Positions 40,742 through 50,536 of a stretch of DNA of 64,000 nt are shown here, piece by piece; the first letter of the stretch is position 1, and each line of letters begins with the position of its first letter. Under the pieces are notes generated by a model that was not told where the DNA came from, ran no database searches, and worked only from the letters and a program-made list of their open reading frames with translations. The stretch is from Onishia niordana. Lineage in GTDB: Bacteria; Pseudomonadota; Gammaproteobacteria; Pseudomonadales; Halomonadaceae. The translations under genes and the position numbers were made by a program. Location of the stretch: NCBI RefSeq assembly GCF_004798965.1, contig NZ_SDSD01000001.1:806001-870000 (forward strand). Direction: 5' to 3'.

Positions 40742-42433
40742 ATGTCGAAGCCGCTGATCCTGGTGCTGGGCGACCAGCTAAGCCCATCGCTTGCGAGCCT
40801 TAGAGACCTTCCGGAGGGGGCGGTGGTGGCGCTATGCGAGGTCATCGAGGAAGGCCGCTACGTGCCTCATCATCCGCAGAAGATCGCCATGATGTTCGCC
40901 GCCATGCGCCACTTCGCCGCTGAGCTCGAGTCATCAGGCGTACGGGTGCATTACAGCCATCTCGATGATGATGACAACTGTCAGCAATTGCTCGAAGAAG
41001 CCGAGCGCCTGGCCAGGCACTATGGCTGCGATGAAATCCGTGTGGCGCGTCCCGGGGAGTGGCGGCTCTACGCGGCCATTCAAGCCCGTAGGGAAGCAGC
41101 GCAACAAGCGCCGAGGACTGAAGAAGCGCAAGGTGAGGAAGCACCCCCTGGCGAAGAGACTGCCCTGCCCTGGCGGCTAGTCGAGGATGATCGCTTCTTC
41201 ACGACACCGGCGGACTTCGACGCCTGGGCCCGAGGCCGCAAGAGCTTTCGACTCGAGCACTTCTACCGCTATCTCCGCAAGCGCACCGGGCTCTTGATGG
41301 AAGACGGTCAGCCGGCCGGCGGTCAGTGGAACTTCGATCATGACAATCGCGAACCGCTGCCCGACCACCTTGCATTCCCCAAGCCGCCTACCCACGAGCA
41401 AGACGCTACCACCCAGGCGGTACTGGCGCTGGTGGCGTCTCGCTTTGGAGAACACTTCGGCTCACTCGAGGCGTTTCACTGGCCGGTCACCCGAACACAG
41501 GCGCTTGCCGAACTCACGCATTTCCTCAACGCCTGCCTGCCCGACTTCGGCCGCTACCAGGATGCCCTGAGTGATCAATCGCCGTTTCTCTTTCACTCCC
41601 GGCTATCGGCGGCGCTTAACCTGGGCCTTCTGTCGCCCATTGAGGTCTGCGAGGCCGCCGAGGGCGAGTATCAGGCGGGTCGCGCGCCCCTCAACTCAGT
41701 AGAAGGCTTCATCCGCCAGATCCTTGGCTGGCGAGAGTATGTCCGCGGGCTTTACTGGACTCGAATGCCCAACTACAAGCGCGGCAACGCACTGGGCGCC
41801 ACCCGCGATCTGCCGGCTTTTTTCTGGAGCGCCGACACCGAGATGCGCTGCCTCAAGCGCGCCATCGAGATGACTCGCGATCACGCCTACGCCCATCACA
41901 TTCAGCGGCTGATGGTGACCGGTAACTTCGCCCTGCTATGCGGCGTCAAGCCGGAGGCCCTGTGTGACTGGTACCTGGCGGTGTATGCCGATGCCTGCGA
42001 ATGGGTCGAACTGCCCAACACCCTCGGCATGGTGCTGCATGCCGACGGTGGCCTGATGGGATCCAAACCCTACTGTGCGTCGGGTAAATATATCGATCGC
42101 ATGGGCGATCACTGCCGGCAATGCCGCTATGACCCCAAGAAGGTCACCGGGACTCATGCCTGTCCGTTTAACAGCCTCTACTGGCACTTTCTCGAGGAGC
42201 ACCGCGAGGCGCTCGGGGACAATCCGCGCATGAAGCTGATCTATGGCTCGCTTGACCGCATGAAAGATGAAAAACGCGAGGCTCTTCATCAACAGGCCGA
42301 GGCCTTCCTGGCGCGACTGGAGACCACCCCTGCCTATGGACAAGGGCGTCATCTGGCAGGCTATCGCCACTCCGACAAGGGGTCTGAACACCGTGATGCC
42401 TCAGACCACGCCGACTCACAGGATGCTTATTGA
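40742..42433 (+). CDS. Iron-sulfur bacterial cryptochrome / (6-4) photolyase (FeS-BCP family)
   Basis: This is a member of the prokaryotic photolyase group that carries FAD, a lumazine-type antenna and a 4Fe-4S cluster and repairs (6-4) photoproducts. The 563-residue protein opens MSKPLILVLGDQLSPSLASL. The four cluster cysteines are C370 (EMRCLKRA), C458 and C461 (DHCRQC) and C474 (THACPFN), the spacing I recall for Agrobacterium PhrB with a 20-residue offset. An acidic low-complexity insert (about 120-140) accounts for that offset. The stop overlaps the DCC gene start (TGATG). Confidence 0.9.
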   Translation: MSKPLILVLGDQLSPSLASLRDLPEGAVVALCEVIEEGRYVPHHPQKIAMMFAAMRHFAAELESSGVRVHYSHLDDDDNCQQLLEEAERLARHYGCDEIRVARPGEWRLYAAIQARREAAQQAPRTEEAQGEEAPPGEETALPWRLVEDDRFFTTPADFDAWARGRKSFRLEHFYRYLRKRTGLLMEDGQPAGGQWNFDHDNREPLPDHLAFPKPPTHEQDATTQAVLALVASRFGEHFGSLEAFHWPVTRTQALAELTHFLNACLPDFGRYQDALSDQSPFLFHSRLSAALNLGLLSPIEVCEAAEGEYQAGRAPLNSVEGFIRQILGWREYVRGLYWTRMPNYKRGNALGATRDLPAFFWSADTEMRCLKRAIEMTRDHAYAHHIQRLMVTGNFALLCGVKPEALCDWYLAVYADACEWVELPNTLGMVLHADGGLMGSKPYCASGKYIDRMGDHCRQCRYDPKKVTGTHACPFNSLYWHFLEEHREALGDNPRMKLIYGSLDRMKDEKREALHQQAEAFLARLETTPAYGQGRHLAGYRHSDKGSEHRDASDHADSQDAY

Positions 42434-42846
42434 TGTCTCGACCCGACTCCACTCCCCGCCATGCCGTATCGCCTGTCACCCTCTTTCACGACGGTCATTG
42501 CCCCTTCTGCCAGCGTGAAGTCGCTTGGCTTCACCGGCATCCGCGTCGCGAGCGCGTCAGACTGATCGATATCCAAGCAGATGATTTCGACGCCGCGGCC
42601 TGGGGACGTTCGTTCGAGACCATGATGGGCCGCCTGCATCTAGCCGATGCGAAAGGCACCTGGTTCGTGGGCATGGATGCCAGTCGGGCGCTGTATGCCG
42701 TGCTTGGCTATCGCCGCATGGTCGCAGTGACCATGCTGCCGGGACTTTCGTGGTGTTTCGATCGCGGCTATGCGCTGTTCGCCCGACACCGGGTAAGGCT
42801 TGGCGACTGGTGGCAAGCAAGGCGGCACCGGCACGAGAAAACCTGA
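42433..42846 (+). CDS. DUF393 (DCC) family thiol-disulfide oxidoreductase-like protein
   Basis: This 137-residue protein has the family CxxC in LFHDGHCPFCQREVAWL and RVRLIDIQADD, like a truncated thioredoxin fold. The ATG at 42433 is coupled to the photolyase stop. DCC proteins are widespread and uncharacterised; a redox role is inferred from the fold only. Coupling to an Fe-S photolyase is notable. Confidence 0.85.
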   Translation: MSRPDSTPRHAVSPVTLFHDGHCPFCQREVAWLHRHPRRERVRLIDIQADDFDAAAWGRSFETMMGRLHLADAKGTWFVGMDASRALYAVLGYRRMVAVTMLPGLSWCFDRGYALFARHRVRLGDWWQARRHRHEKT

Positions 42847-43043
42847 TGAAAAGCAGGACCCGATATGGGCCAGAGAAGTGCAAGAGGGAAGCGATTAACC
42901 CGCCACCGGGAAGGATGGATTGCCCGCTACAGGGGCTGATGGTGGCAAGTCGAGAATATCGGCGACGGACCAAAATGCCTAGTGGGGGGATAGCGCAAGA
43001 GGCATTCAGGCAGTAGCGCAAGAAAATTTAATTGGAACAAGGT

Positions 43044-43075
43044 CTGAAAAAAAGGCCATGCGGCAGTGACCGCAT
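43044..43075 (-). terminator. Terminator after the small gene at 43093
   Basis: On the minus strand ATGCGG-TCACTG-CCGCAT (43058-43075) is followed by GGCC and seven T. It lies 18 bases after the stop. The 246-bp gap to the DCC gene also holds a 7-bp inverted repeat (AATGCCT 42974, AGGCATT 43000) and two copies of TAGCGCAAGA (42991, 43014). Confidence 0.7.
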
Positions 43076-43092
43076 AAGCGTGACGACACTTA

Positions 43093-43395
43093 TTAGAAGG
43101 CGAGTGGGATGCGTGAGCTCAGTGCATCATGATAATGAGCATCGCGGCCGATCACTTCGTCGTGGGCCACATACTGAACCAGATAGGCGCGATGAATGCC
43201 GCACCGCTTGAGTTCGAGATAGATATCATCGAGCGCGCGAAAGAGCATCGGCTTGCCGCGCTGGCTCAGCAGATGACGATTGCCCTCGATGTCTTCCATC
43301 TCGACCTGATAGAAGCGGCTGCCAGCGTGACCGATGACGCGAATTTCGAAGTTATCGTGTCGTTTGGCAAACGCCTTGAAGTCGTTAAGTTCCAT
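43093..43395 (-). CDS. Small conserved-type protein of unknown function (possibly DUF6482)
   Basis: This 100-residue soluble protein begins MELNDFKAFAKRHDNFEIRV and ends SSRIPLAF. It is rich in His, Asp and Arg (RDAHYHDALSSR). GGGAGGA lies 5 bases before the ATG at 43395, a strong ribosome site, and a terminator follows, so it is a real monocistronic gene. It reminds me of a small Pseudomonas/Halomonas family (DUF6482), but I am not certain. No function can be stated. Confidence 0.7.
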   Translation of the reverse strand: MELNDFKAFAKRHDNFEIRVIGHAGSRFYQVEMEDIEGNRHLLSQRGKPMLFRALDDIYLELKRCGIHRAYLVQYVAHDEVIGRDAHYHDALSSRIPLAF

Positions 43396-43583
43396 GCTGT
43401 CCTCCCTGGGATCATGCTGATGGCCGGTTTCCATCCACCCTCCCTTCTGGAGTGGCTTACATCGCGGCCGGATATGACTGGGGCACAGCTTGGCTGCGCC
43501 CCATGACGGCAATATGACATGCCGACACCCTTTTATGACCTTGACGTTTTCGCCGGGTTCCACTCAGACAGCACGGTTCGTCA

Positions 43584-43877
43584 TCACTGATAATCGGCGG
43601 GGTCGATGGCCTTGCCAAGGGAGTTACGATCCACCCAGTTGCCGGCCTTAGTTTGCTTGTAACGAAACACCACCTTGTCGCCGACCGCGACCGGAATCTC
43701 TGAGTCCTCGGTCTGGTAACTGAATGTCTCGCCATCGACCACCAGCCGATAACGATACAGGTCGGGCATGCCCAGCCACTCCTTGAAGGGGCCTTCGCGC
43801 TCGACTTCCTGAAGCTCGCCGCGCCCCTCGAGCTTGGGGGCCCGCTTGCGGTTACCGCGTTGAAATCCGCCTGCCAT
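43584..43877 (-). CDS. Hypothetical protein, small beta-rich
   Basis: I do not recognise this 97-residue protein. The first 30 residues are charged (GNRKRAPKLEGRGELQEVER). The rest looks like a compact beta domain (YRYRLVVDGETFSYQTEDSE, VAVGDKVVFRYKQTKAGNWV). It has an AGGA ribosome site and its own strong promoter at 43975-44002. It lies downstream of dnaB on the same strand but is probably transcribed separately. No membrane segment or signal peptide is seen. Confidence 0.65.
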   Translation of the reverse strand: MAGGFQRGNRKRAPKLEGRGELQEVEREGPFKEWLGMPDLYRYRLVVDGETFSYQTEDSEIPVAVGDKVVFRYKQTKAGNWVDRNSLGKAIDPADYQ

Positions 43878-43974
43878 AAGCTATCCTCGCTGCCCTCACT
43901 GATTCATCTGACTTGTTCATTCAACTGGTTCATAAGACTCGTTCATGATACTGACCCATGAGACCAAGCCGGGC

Positions 43975-44002
43975 ATTATACGGCGGCCCAGTAGAGTCTC
44001 AA
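43975..44002 (-). promoter_or_regulatory. Strong promoter candidate for the hypothetical gene at 43584
   Basis: On the minus strand TTGAGA (43997-44002), 16 bases, TATAAT (43975-43980): 5 of 6 and 6 of 6. The transcript would have a leader of about 90 bases. The TTGAGA is also one arm of a GTCTCA/TGAGAC palindrome (43996-44011). Confidence 0.65.
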
Positions 44003-44031
44003 CCTTGAGACCGGCGCCAAGACCGTAGCGT

Positions 44032-45420
44032 CTATTCACCGAAGTGCTGTCCGTAGCTGTCCGGTGCCAGGTCCTCGAAACGGGTGTACTTACCGATGAA
44101 GGCCATGTGCACCGTGCCAATCGGCCCGTTACGCTGCTTGCCGATAATCAACTCGGCCAGCCCCTGGTTGTCCGGGTTATCCGGATTATAGACCTCGTCA
44201 CGGTAGACGAAGGCGATCACGTCGGCATCCTGCTCGATGGCCCCTGACTCGCGAAGATCCGACATCACCGGCCGCTTGTTGGGGCGCTGCTCCAGGGAGC
44301 GGTTCAGCTGCGAAAGCGATACCACCGGGCAGCCGAATTCTTTGGCGAGCCCCTTTAGCGAGCGCGAGATTTCTGAGATCTCGCCGGTACGGTTCTCTGA
44401 GAAACCGGGAATCTGCATCAGCTGAAGGTAATCGATCATCACCAGACCGAGATTGCCGTGTTCACGCACCACGCGTCGGATACGCGAGCGCATCTCGTTG
44501 GGCGATAGCGCCGCGGTGTCATCGATGAACAGCTGCTTGTCTTTCAGCAGATTGACCGCCGAGGTGAGCCGTGGCCAATCTTCATCCTCGAGTTGGCCGG
44601 TACGCACCCGGGTCTGGTCGATACGGCCAAGCGAGGACAGCATGCGCAACATCAGCGCCTCGGCGGGCATCTCCATGGAAAACACCATCACCGGCTTGTC
44701 GCTCGAGATTACAGCATGTTCGACCAGATTCATGGCAAAGGTGGTCTTGCCCATTGAGGGGCGCCCAGCAATGATCACCAGATCCGACGGCTGCAGTCCC
44801 GAGGTCATGTCATCGAGATCGCGAAAGCCGGTCGATAGCCCGGTCATCTCGCCTTCCATGTTGAACATCTCGTCGATACGATCCACCGCCTTGGCCAGCA
44901 GATCGCTCATGCCGATAGGACCACCGCTCTTGGGGCGATCCTCGCTGATCTGAAAGACCAGTCGTTCGGCCTCGTTGACCAACTCGTCTGATGGCCGTCC
45001 CTGAGGAGCAAAGGCACTCTCGGCCACCTGGCTAGCTGCCTGGATCAGCTTGCGAAGGGTCGCACGCTCACGAACGATATCGGCATAGGCGCGGATGTTG
45101 CTCGCCGACGGTGTATTGCGGGCAAGCTCGGCCAGATAGGCAAGGCCGCCGACAGTATCGAGCTGATCGCGGTTCTCAAGCGCCTCCGACAGTGTCACCA
45201 CGTCGAGGGGATGCGACCCTTCGGCCAGCCCCCCCATGGCATTGAAGATCAGCCGGTGCTCATAGCGGTAAAAGTCGCCTGATACCAGCTGCTCTGAGAC
45301 CGCGTCCCAGGCCGAGTTATCCAGCATCAGACCACCCAGCACGGACTGCTCCGCCTCAAGGGAATGGGGCGGTACCTTCAGCGCGGCAGTTTGCTGATCG
45401 AGCTCGACGGGTTCGTTCAT
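44032..45420 (-). CDS. dnaB: Replicative DNA helicase DnaB
   Basis: DnaB is the hexameric 5'-3' helicase of the replication fork. The 462-residue protein has the N-terminal DnaG-interacting domain (PHSLEAEQSVLGGLMLDN) and the RecA-like core with Walker A AGRPSMGKTT (218-227), VMIDYLQLM and SLSQLNRSLEQR. No intein is present. The start at 45420 gives the family N-terminus; a longer in-frame reading is not conserved. It follows the porin terminator. Confidence 0.96.
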   Translation of the reverse strand: MNEPVELDQQTAALKVPPHSLEAEQSVLGGLMLDNSAWDAVSEQLVSGDFYRYEHRLIFNAMGGLAEGSHPLDVVTLSEALENRDQLDTVGGLAYLAELARNTPSASNIRAYADIVRERATLRKLIQAASQVAESAFAPQGRPSDELVNEAERLVFQISEDRPKSGGPIGMSDLLAKAVDRIDEMFNMEGEMTGLSTGFRDLDDMTSGLQPSDLVIIAGRPSMGKTTFAMNLVEHAVISSDKPVMVFSMEMPAEALMLRMLSSLGRIDQTRVRTGQLEDEDWPRLTSAVNLLKDKQLFIDDTAALSPNEMRSRIRRVVREHGNLGLVMIDYLQLMQIPGFSENRTGEISEISRSLKGLAKEFGCPVVSLSQLNRSLEQRPNKRPVMSDLRESGAIEQDADVIAFVYRDEVYNPDNPDNQGLAELIIGKQRNGPIGTVHMAFIGKYTRFEDLAPDSYGQHFGE

Positions 45421-45511
45421 GGGGTCGGGCACCTTCGGTGATTCGGTAAGCGGCGGCCATTCTACCCCATCCCTGCGGCGCACCCCATTCCTGAGCTTGC
45501 TCTTGATCAAC

Positions 45512-45543
45512 GAAAATCCCCGCGTGCCAAGAGGCACACGGGG
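45512..45543 (-). terminator. Terminator after the porin gene
   Basis: On the minus strand CCCCGTGTGCC-TCTT-GGCACGCGGGG (45518-45543, one mismatch in 11 pairs) is followed by ATTTTCG. It lies about 87 bases after the porin stop and before dnaB. Confidence 0.75.
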
Positions 45544-45629
45544 AAGGATCGAAACACCAAGCTGGCGGCGAGAGCGGCCGTCGCGACACGACCGGCCCAC
45601 CGTTCTATGCAGTATGGTTGACTTTTAAA

Positions 45630-47204
<1,575 letters not shown>

Positions 47205-47261
47205 TCAGATAGCCCCTGGATGATCTCTTCCACGAGAGGAAAGAGATCGTGCAGAACAGAA

Positions 47262-47275
47262 CTTAATCGTTTAAG
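47262..47275. promoter_or_regulatory. LacI-family operator candidate 2 of the porin gene
   Basis: CTTAATCGTTTAAG, also a 14-bp palindrome with one mismatch and central CG, has its centre 103 bp from operator 1. The shared pattern is CTTNATCGNTTAAG. Two sites at this distance suit repression by looping. Confidence 0.5.
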
Positions 47276-47489
47276 AGCGGCCCCGCAAAAGGAAATTGGC
47301 TCTATTCCGACCAATGTCTAACCAAGATCGTGGAACTTGTTCGCCGGGTAACAAATTCTGACGCCGGGTTCAAAGCCGCCATCACGCTCGCGCCACCCAT
47401 CGCCAGGAGCAAGATGCTTGGCTATCGGTGACCACCGGACAAGCAGCAGGAAAGAGGAAGGAAAAGGCAGAAACGCAGAAAGTACAGGC

Positions 47490-47524
47490 AAAAAAAAGCA
47501 CACGGAGGAATCCCCCGTGTGCTT
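47490..47524 (-). terminator. Terminator of the rpsF-rpsR-rplI operon
   Basis: On the minus strand AAGCACACGG (47515-47524) and CCGTGTGCTT (47496-47505) form a 10-bp stem, continuing into a run of eight T. It lies 38 bases after the rplI stop. Confidence 0.9.
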
Positions 47525-47562
47525 CTTACATCATGCACGCATCAAGGATGCGAGGTGACGAC

Positions 47563-48009
47563 TTACTCGGCGACGATGACGACGCGCACGCTGGATGCCA
47601 CATCGGCATGCAGCTGCAGATCGATATCGTATTCGCCAGTCCGACGCAGCGGACCTTCCGGCATACGAACTTCGCTCTTGGCGATGTCGATACCGGCCTG
47701 GGCGATGGCTTCGGCCAGATCGCGAGGACCGATAGAACCGAACAGCTTGCCATCTTCGCCAGATTTGGCGACCAGCGAGAGTTCGATCTCGGCCAGCTGC
47801 TCGGCGCGAGCTTCGGCTTCCGCCTTGCGCTCGGCGGCCTGCGCTTCAAGCTCAGCACGCTGGGCTTGGAAGGCTTCCAGGTTTTCTTTACTTGCCGGAA
47901 CGGCCAGGCCGTAAGGCATCAGATAGTTACGGCCGTAACCGGGCTTGACGGTGACCTTGTCACCCAGGCCGCCCAGCTTGCCAATGTTGTCGAGCAGAAT
48001 GACTTCCAT
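47563..48009 (-). CDS. rplI: 50S ribosomal protein bL9
   Basis: This is a large-subunit protein at the base of the L1 stalk. The 148-residue product has the N-domain [20 protein letters not shown] and [16 protein letters not shown], a long connecting helix rich in Ala/Glu (45-75), and a C-terminal globular domain. AGAGG is upstream. It is the last gene of the operon. Confidence 0.98.
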   Translation of the reverse strand: MEVILLDNIGKLGGLGDKVTVKPGYGRNYLMPYGLAVPASKENLEAFQAQRAELEAQAAERKAEAEARAEQLAEIELSLVAKSGEDGKLFGSIGPRDLAEAIAQAGIDIAKSEVRMPEGPLRRTGEYDIDLQLHADVASSVRVVIVAE

Positions 48010-48024
48010 CTCGTGAACCTCTTG

Positions 48025-48876
48025 TCAGACGCTGCGGGCCAGACGCGTGCGGAAATCCGCAAACGTATCGATAAGAGCCAACAGCAGCACAATCAGAATC
48101 GTGGGCCAAGTGGTAATCAACAGTGCATAGAAGACTACCAACCAGAGCCCCTTCATCCCCTTGAGACCAATAATTCCGTGAATTAGCGCAATGCCCGCGA
48201 TCAGCAGGGGTACCCAGGCGAGAATCGCCAGCCCCGGTAACGCCAGCAGCGAACCGATGATACCCAGCACCACTAGCGTCACTAGCTCCCGCGGGGTCAG
48301 TCGCAAGGCATGAAATTCCTCGCGAAAACCGCCCGGGTTATAGAGCCCCGCCTGCCAGCCGCGCGCCATGGCCAGACAGGCGACGGCGAGCAGCAAGACA
48401 ATGATGCCGCTGACACCGCCGATGACCAGCGTCGCGAGAGCCTCGGTGGAGATGCCCTGACGGGTCAACTCATCCAGCATTTGCTGGACTTCCGGCGAAC
48501 TCTGACTGAGCTGATCAAGCAATGCTTCGGTGCCGCCCGGCGGCAGGAAGACCCCCAGCTGGATCATGGCGGCCCCGGCCAGGGACCCACCAATCAGTGC
48601 TTCAGGCCAACTCAGACGCTCTCTGAGCACCACCGCCATCAGGGTCACCAGCAGCAGGGTTGCCAAGGGAATCACATCCCCCTGAACCCACCACCAGCCG
48701 GCAGGCAAGCCTGCCGCGATGATCACCGGCAGGGCCGATGCCATGCCCTGGCGAAGCGTCACCAGGCCAGCAATGGCGGCACTCATCCAGAACAGCCACG
48801 GCACCAGCCCGGATAGCGCGGCCCCACCGGCAGCGTAGGGCAGCCCCCGCATCATCCAGCGGGCAATCGACAGCAT
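48025..48876 (-). CDS. DUF2232 family membrane protein
   Basis: This 283-residue integral membrane protein has about eight hydrophobic segments, SWPEALIGGSLAGAAMIQLG and a C-terminal ALIDTFADFRTRL. Proteins of this family sit between rpsR and rplI in Pseudomonas and relatives; the function is unknown. The start is ATG 48876 or GTG 48879; neither has a strong ribosome site, so translation may be coupled to rpsR, 12 bases upstream. Confidence 0.82.
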   Translation of the reverse strand: MLSIARWMMRGLPYAAGGAALSGLVPWLFWMSAAIAGLVTLRQGMASALPVIIAAGLPAGWWWVQGDVIPLATLLLVTLMAVVLRERLSWPEALIGGSLAGAAMIQLGVFLPPGGTEALLDQLSQSSPEVQQMLDELTRQGISTEALATLVIGGVSGIIVLLLAVACLAMARGWQAGLYNPGGFREEFHALRLTPRELVTLVVLGIIGSLLALPGLAILAWVPLLIAGIALIHGIIGLKGMKGLWLVVFYALLITTWPTILIVLLLALIDTFADFRTRLARSV

Positions 48877-48888
48877 CACGCTAACGGC

Positions 48889-49116
48889 TTACTGGTGGCT
48901 ATCGGAGTACGGCAGCAGAGCCAGGTAGCGTGCGCGCTTGATCGCGCTGGACAGCTGACGCTGGTAGCGTGCACGGGTACCCGTGATGCGGCTCGGAACG
49001 ATCTTGCCAGTCTCGGTGACGTAGGCCTTAAGGGTGTCCAGATCCTTGTAGTCGATCTGCTTCACGCCTTCGGCGGTAAAACGGCAAAACTTACGGCGAC
49101 GGAAAAAGCGTGCCAT
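48889..49116 (-). CDS. rpsR: 30S ribosomal protein bS18
   Basis: This small-subunit protein pairs with bS6. The 75-residue product [20 protein letters not shown] is full length. AGGAGGA lies 8 bases before the ATG. It is 25 bases downstream of rpsF. In enterobacteria an S6:S18-binding RNA leader regulates this operon; I did not find its signature. Confidence 0.98.
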   Translation of the reverse strand: MARFFRRRKFCRFTAEGVKQIDYKDLDTLKAYVTETGKIVPSRITGTRARYQRQLSSAIKRARYLALLPYSDSHQ

Positions 49117-49141
49117 GTAAAAATCCTCCTGGCGGTGCGTA

Positions 49142-49528
49142 TCAGTTAGCTTCTTCAGCGGTTTCGGTACGTTCGCGCGGCTTGTCTTCGCGGCGCGGAC
49201 GCTTTTCTTCCGCCGGCTTCATCATCGGTGAAGCTTCGGTGATGGCTTCGTTGCAACGCACGACCAGGCTACGGATGATCGCATCGTTGAAGCGGAAGAC
49301 ATTCTCGATTTCTTCGAGGGTCTCGCCGCTGCACTCGACGTTCATCAGCACGTAGTGAGCCTTGTGGATCTTGTTGATCGGATACGCCAGGTGACGACGA
49401 CCCCAATCTTCCAGACGATGAACGCTGCCGCCGCTCTCGGTAACGAGGCTGGTGTAACGTTCGACCATCGCCGGAACCTGTTCGCTCTGGTCCGGGTGGA
49501 CCATGAACACGATTTCGTAATGACGCAT
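49142..49528 (-). CDS. rpsF: 30S ribosomal protein bS6
   Basis: This small-subunit protein forms a heterodimer with bS18 on the platform. The 128-residue product [20 protein letters not shown] has the normal core ([20 protein letters not shown]) and a hydrophilic, charged C-terminal tail. AAAGGAG lies 6 bases before the ATG at 49528. It is the first gene of the operon. Confidence 0.98.
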   Translation of the reverse strand: MRHYEIVFMVHPDQSEQVPAMVERYTSLVTESGGSVHRLEDWGRRHLAYPINKIHKAHYVLMNVECSGETLEEIENVFRFNDAIIRSLVVRCNEAITEASPMMKPAEEKRPRREDKPRERTETAEEAN

Positions 49529-49653
49529 AGTGTCTCCTTTCGGTTTGACAGCTTCCATAGGGCAGTCACGAAGTTAAGCCTTCGCCGCGCCTGGGGAAGC
49601 AAGGAGTGATTTAACGGGTGTGTTGTCTGGCCGCAGTCCGACCAAGCCGGACA

Positions 49654-49682
49654 ATTGTAGTGACCGGTCGGCTAGCTTGCAA
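49654..49682 (-). promoter_or_regulatory. Probable promoter of rpsF-rpsR-rplI
   Basis: On the minus strand TTGCAA (49677-49682), 17 bases, TACAAT (49654-49659). It overlaps the 3' end of rlmB and gives a leader of about 120 bases. The -35 and spacing are identical to those of the rpsU promoter. Confidence 0.6.
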
Positions 49683-50460
49683 GCTGACGCTGCCGTAGCG
49701 CTTCGAACAAGCAGATACCGGTCGCCACCGAGACGTTCAGGCTCGACACGCTGCCCACCATCGGCAGTTTGACCAGGGTGTCGCAGGCTTCCCGCGTCAG
49801 CCGTCGCATCCCCTTGCCTTCAGCGCCCATCACCAGCGCGCAGGGACCGTTGAAGTCGCCATCAAAAACACTGGCATCGGCCTCTCCGGCGGTGCCGGTG
49901 ATCCACACCCCGTGTTCCTTCAGTTTGCCCATGGCGCGCGCCAGATTGGTGACCTGATAGACCGGCACGCTCTCGGCTGCACCACAGGCGACCTTGCGCA
50001 CAGTGGCATTGAGCGGTGCGGCCTTGTCCTTGGGCACGATGACGCCATCAACGCCCGCCGCATCGGCGCTGCGCAGGCAGGCACCGAAGTTATGTACGTC
50101 GGTGACCCCATCGAGGATCAGCAATAAGGGCGGCGTGTCCTTGGTCCAGCCATTGAGCCTTAGCCAGAGGGAGTCCTCGCCTTCGGCCGACAGCGGCGGA
50201 CAAAACGCCACGACGCCCTGATGCGCCGCCCCCTGAGCCAGCGCATCAAGGGATTCGCGGGGCTGGAACTGGACGCGGGTACCCAGGCGACGAGCTTCGT
50301 CGAGCAACTCGGCGAGGCGCGCGCCGGCATTGCCGTCCTGCACCCAGAGCTCACGCGGGGCTTCTCCCCTCGCCAACAGGGCACGTACTGCGTGCACGCC
50401 ATATACCGCATCGAGGCCAGCGGGCGCATTGGGCCCTCGCTGGCCGGGGCGTCGTTTCAT
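49672..50460 (-). CDS. rlmB: 23S rRNA (G2251-2'-O)-methyltransferase RlmB
   Basis: RlmB methylates G2251 of 23S rRNA in the P loop. The 262-residue SPOUT protein has the N-terminal substrate domain (VYGVHAVRALLARGEAPREL) and the catalytic knot (LLILDGVTDVHNFGACLRSA, ALVMGAEGKGMRRLTRE, VGSVSSLNVSVATGI). It follows rnr, as in enterobacteria, with a long hairpin between them. Confidence 0.96.
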   Translation of the reverse strand: MKRRPGQRGPNAPAGLDAVYGVHAVRALLARGEAPRELWVQDGNAGARLAELLDEARRLGTRVQFQPRESLDALAQGAAHQGVVAFCPPLSAEGEDSLWLRLNGWTKDTPPLLLILDGVTDVHNFGACLRSADAAGVDGVIVPKDKAAPLNATVRKVACGAAESVPVYQVTNLARAMGKLKEHGVWITGTAGEADASVFDGDFNGPCALVMGAEGKGMRRLTREACDTLVKLPMVGSVSSLNVSVATGICLFEALRQRQLAS

Positions 50461-50490
50461 TATCGGCTATTCCTGATTGTTCAAAGCAAC

Positions 50491-50527
50491 CCCATGTCAG
50501 GCGGCTGATCTCACCGCCTGACATGGG
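50491..50527. terminator. 14-bp hairpin between rnr and rlmB
   Basis: CCCATGTCAGGCGG and CCGCCTGACATGGG form a perfect 14-bp stem with a 9-base loop. On the minus strand it is followed by GGTTGCTTTG, only a weak T-run, so it may be a partial terminator or a stability element that tunes rlmB relative to rnr. Confidence 0.6.
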
Positions 50528-50536
50528 CGACCGGCA

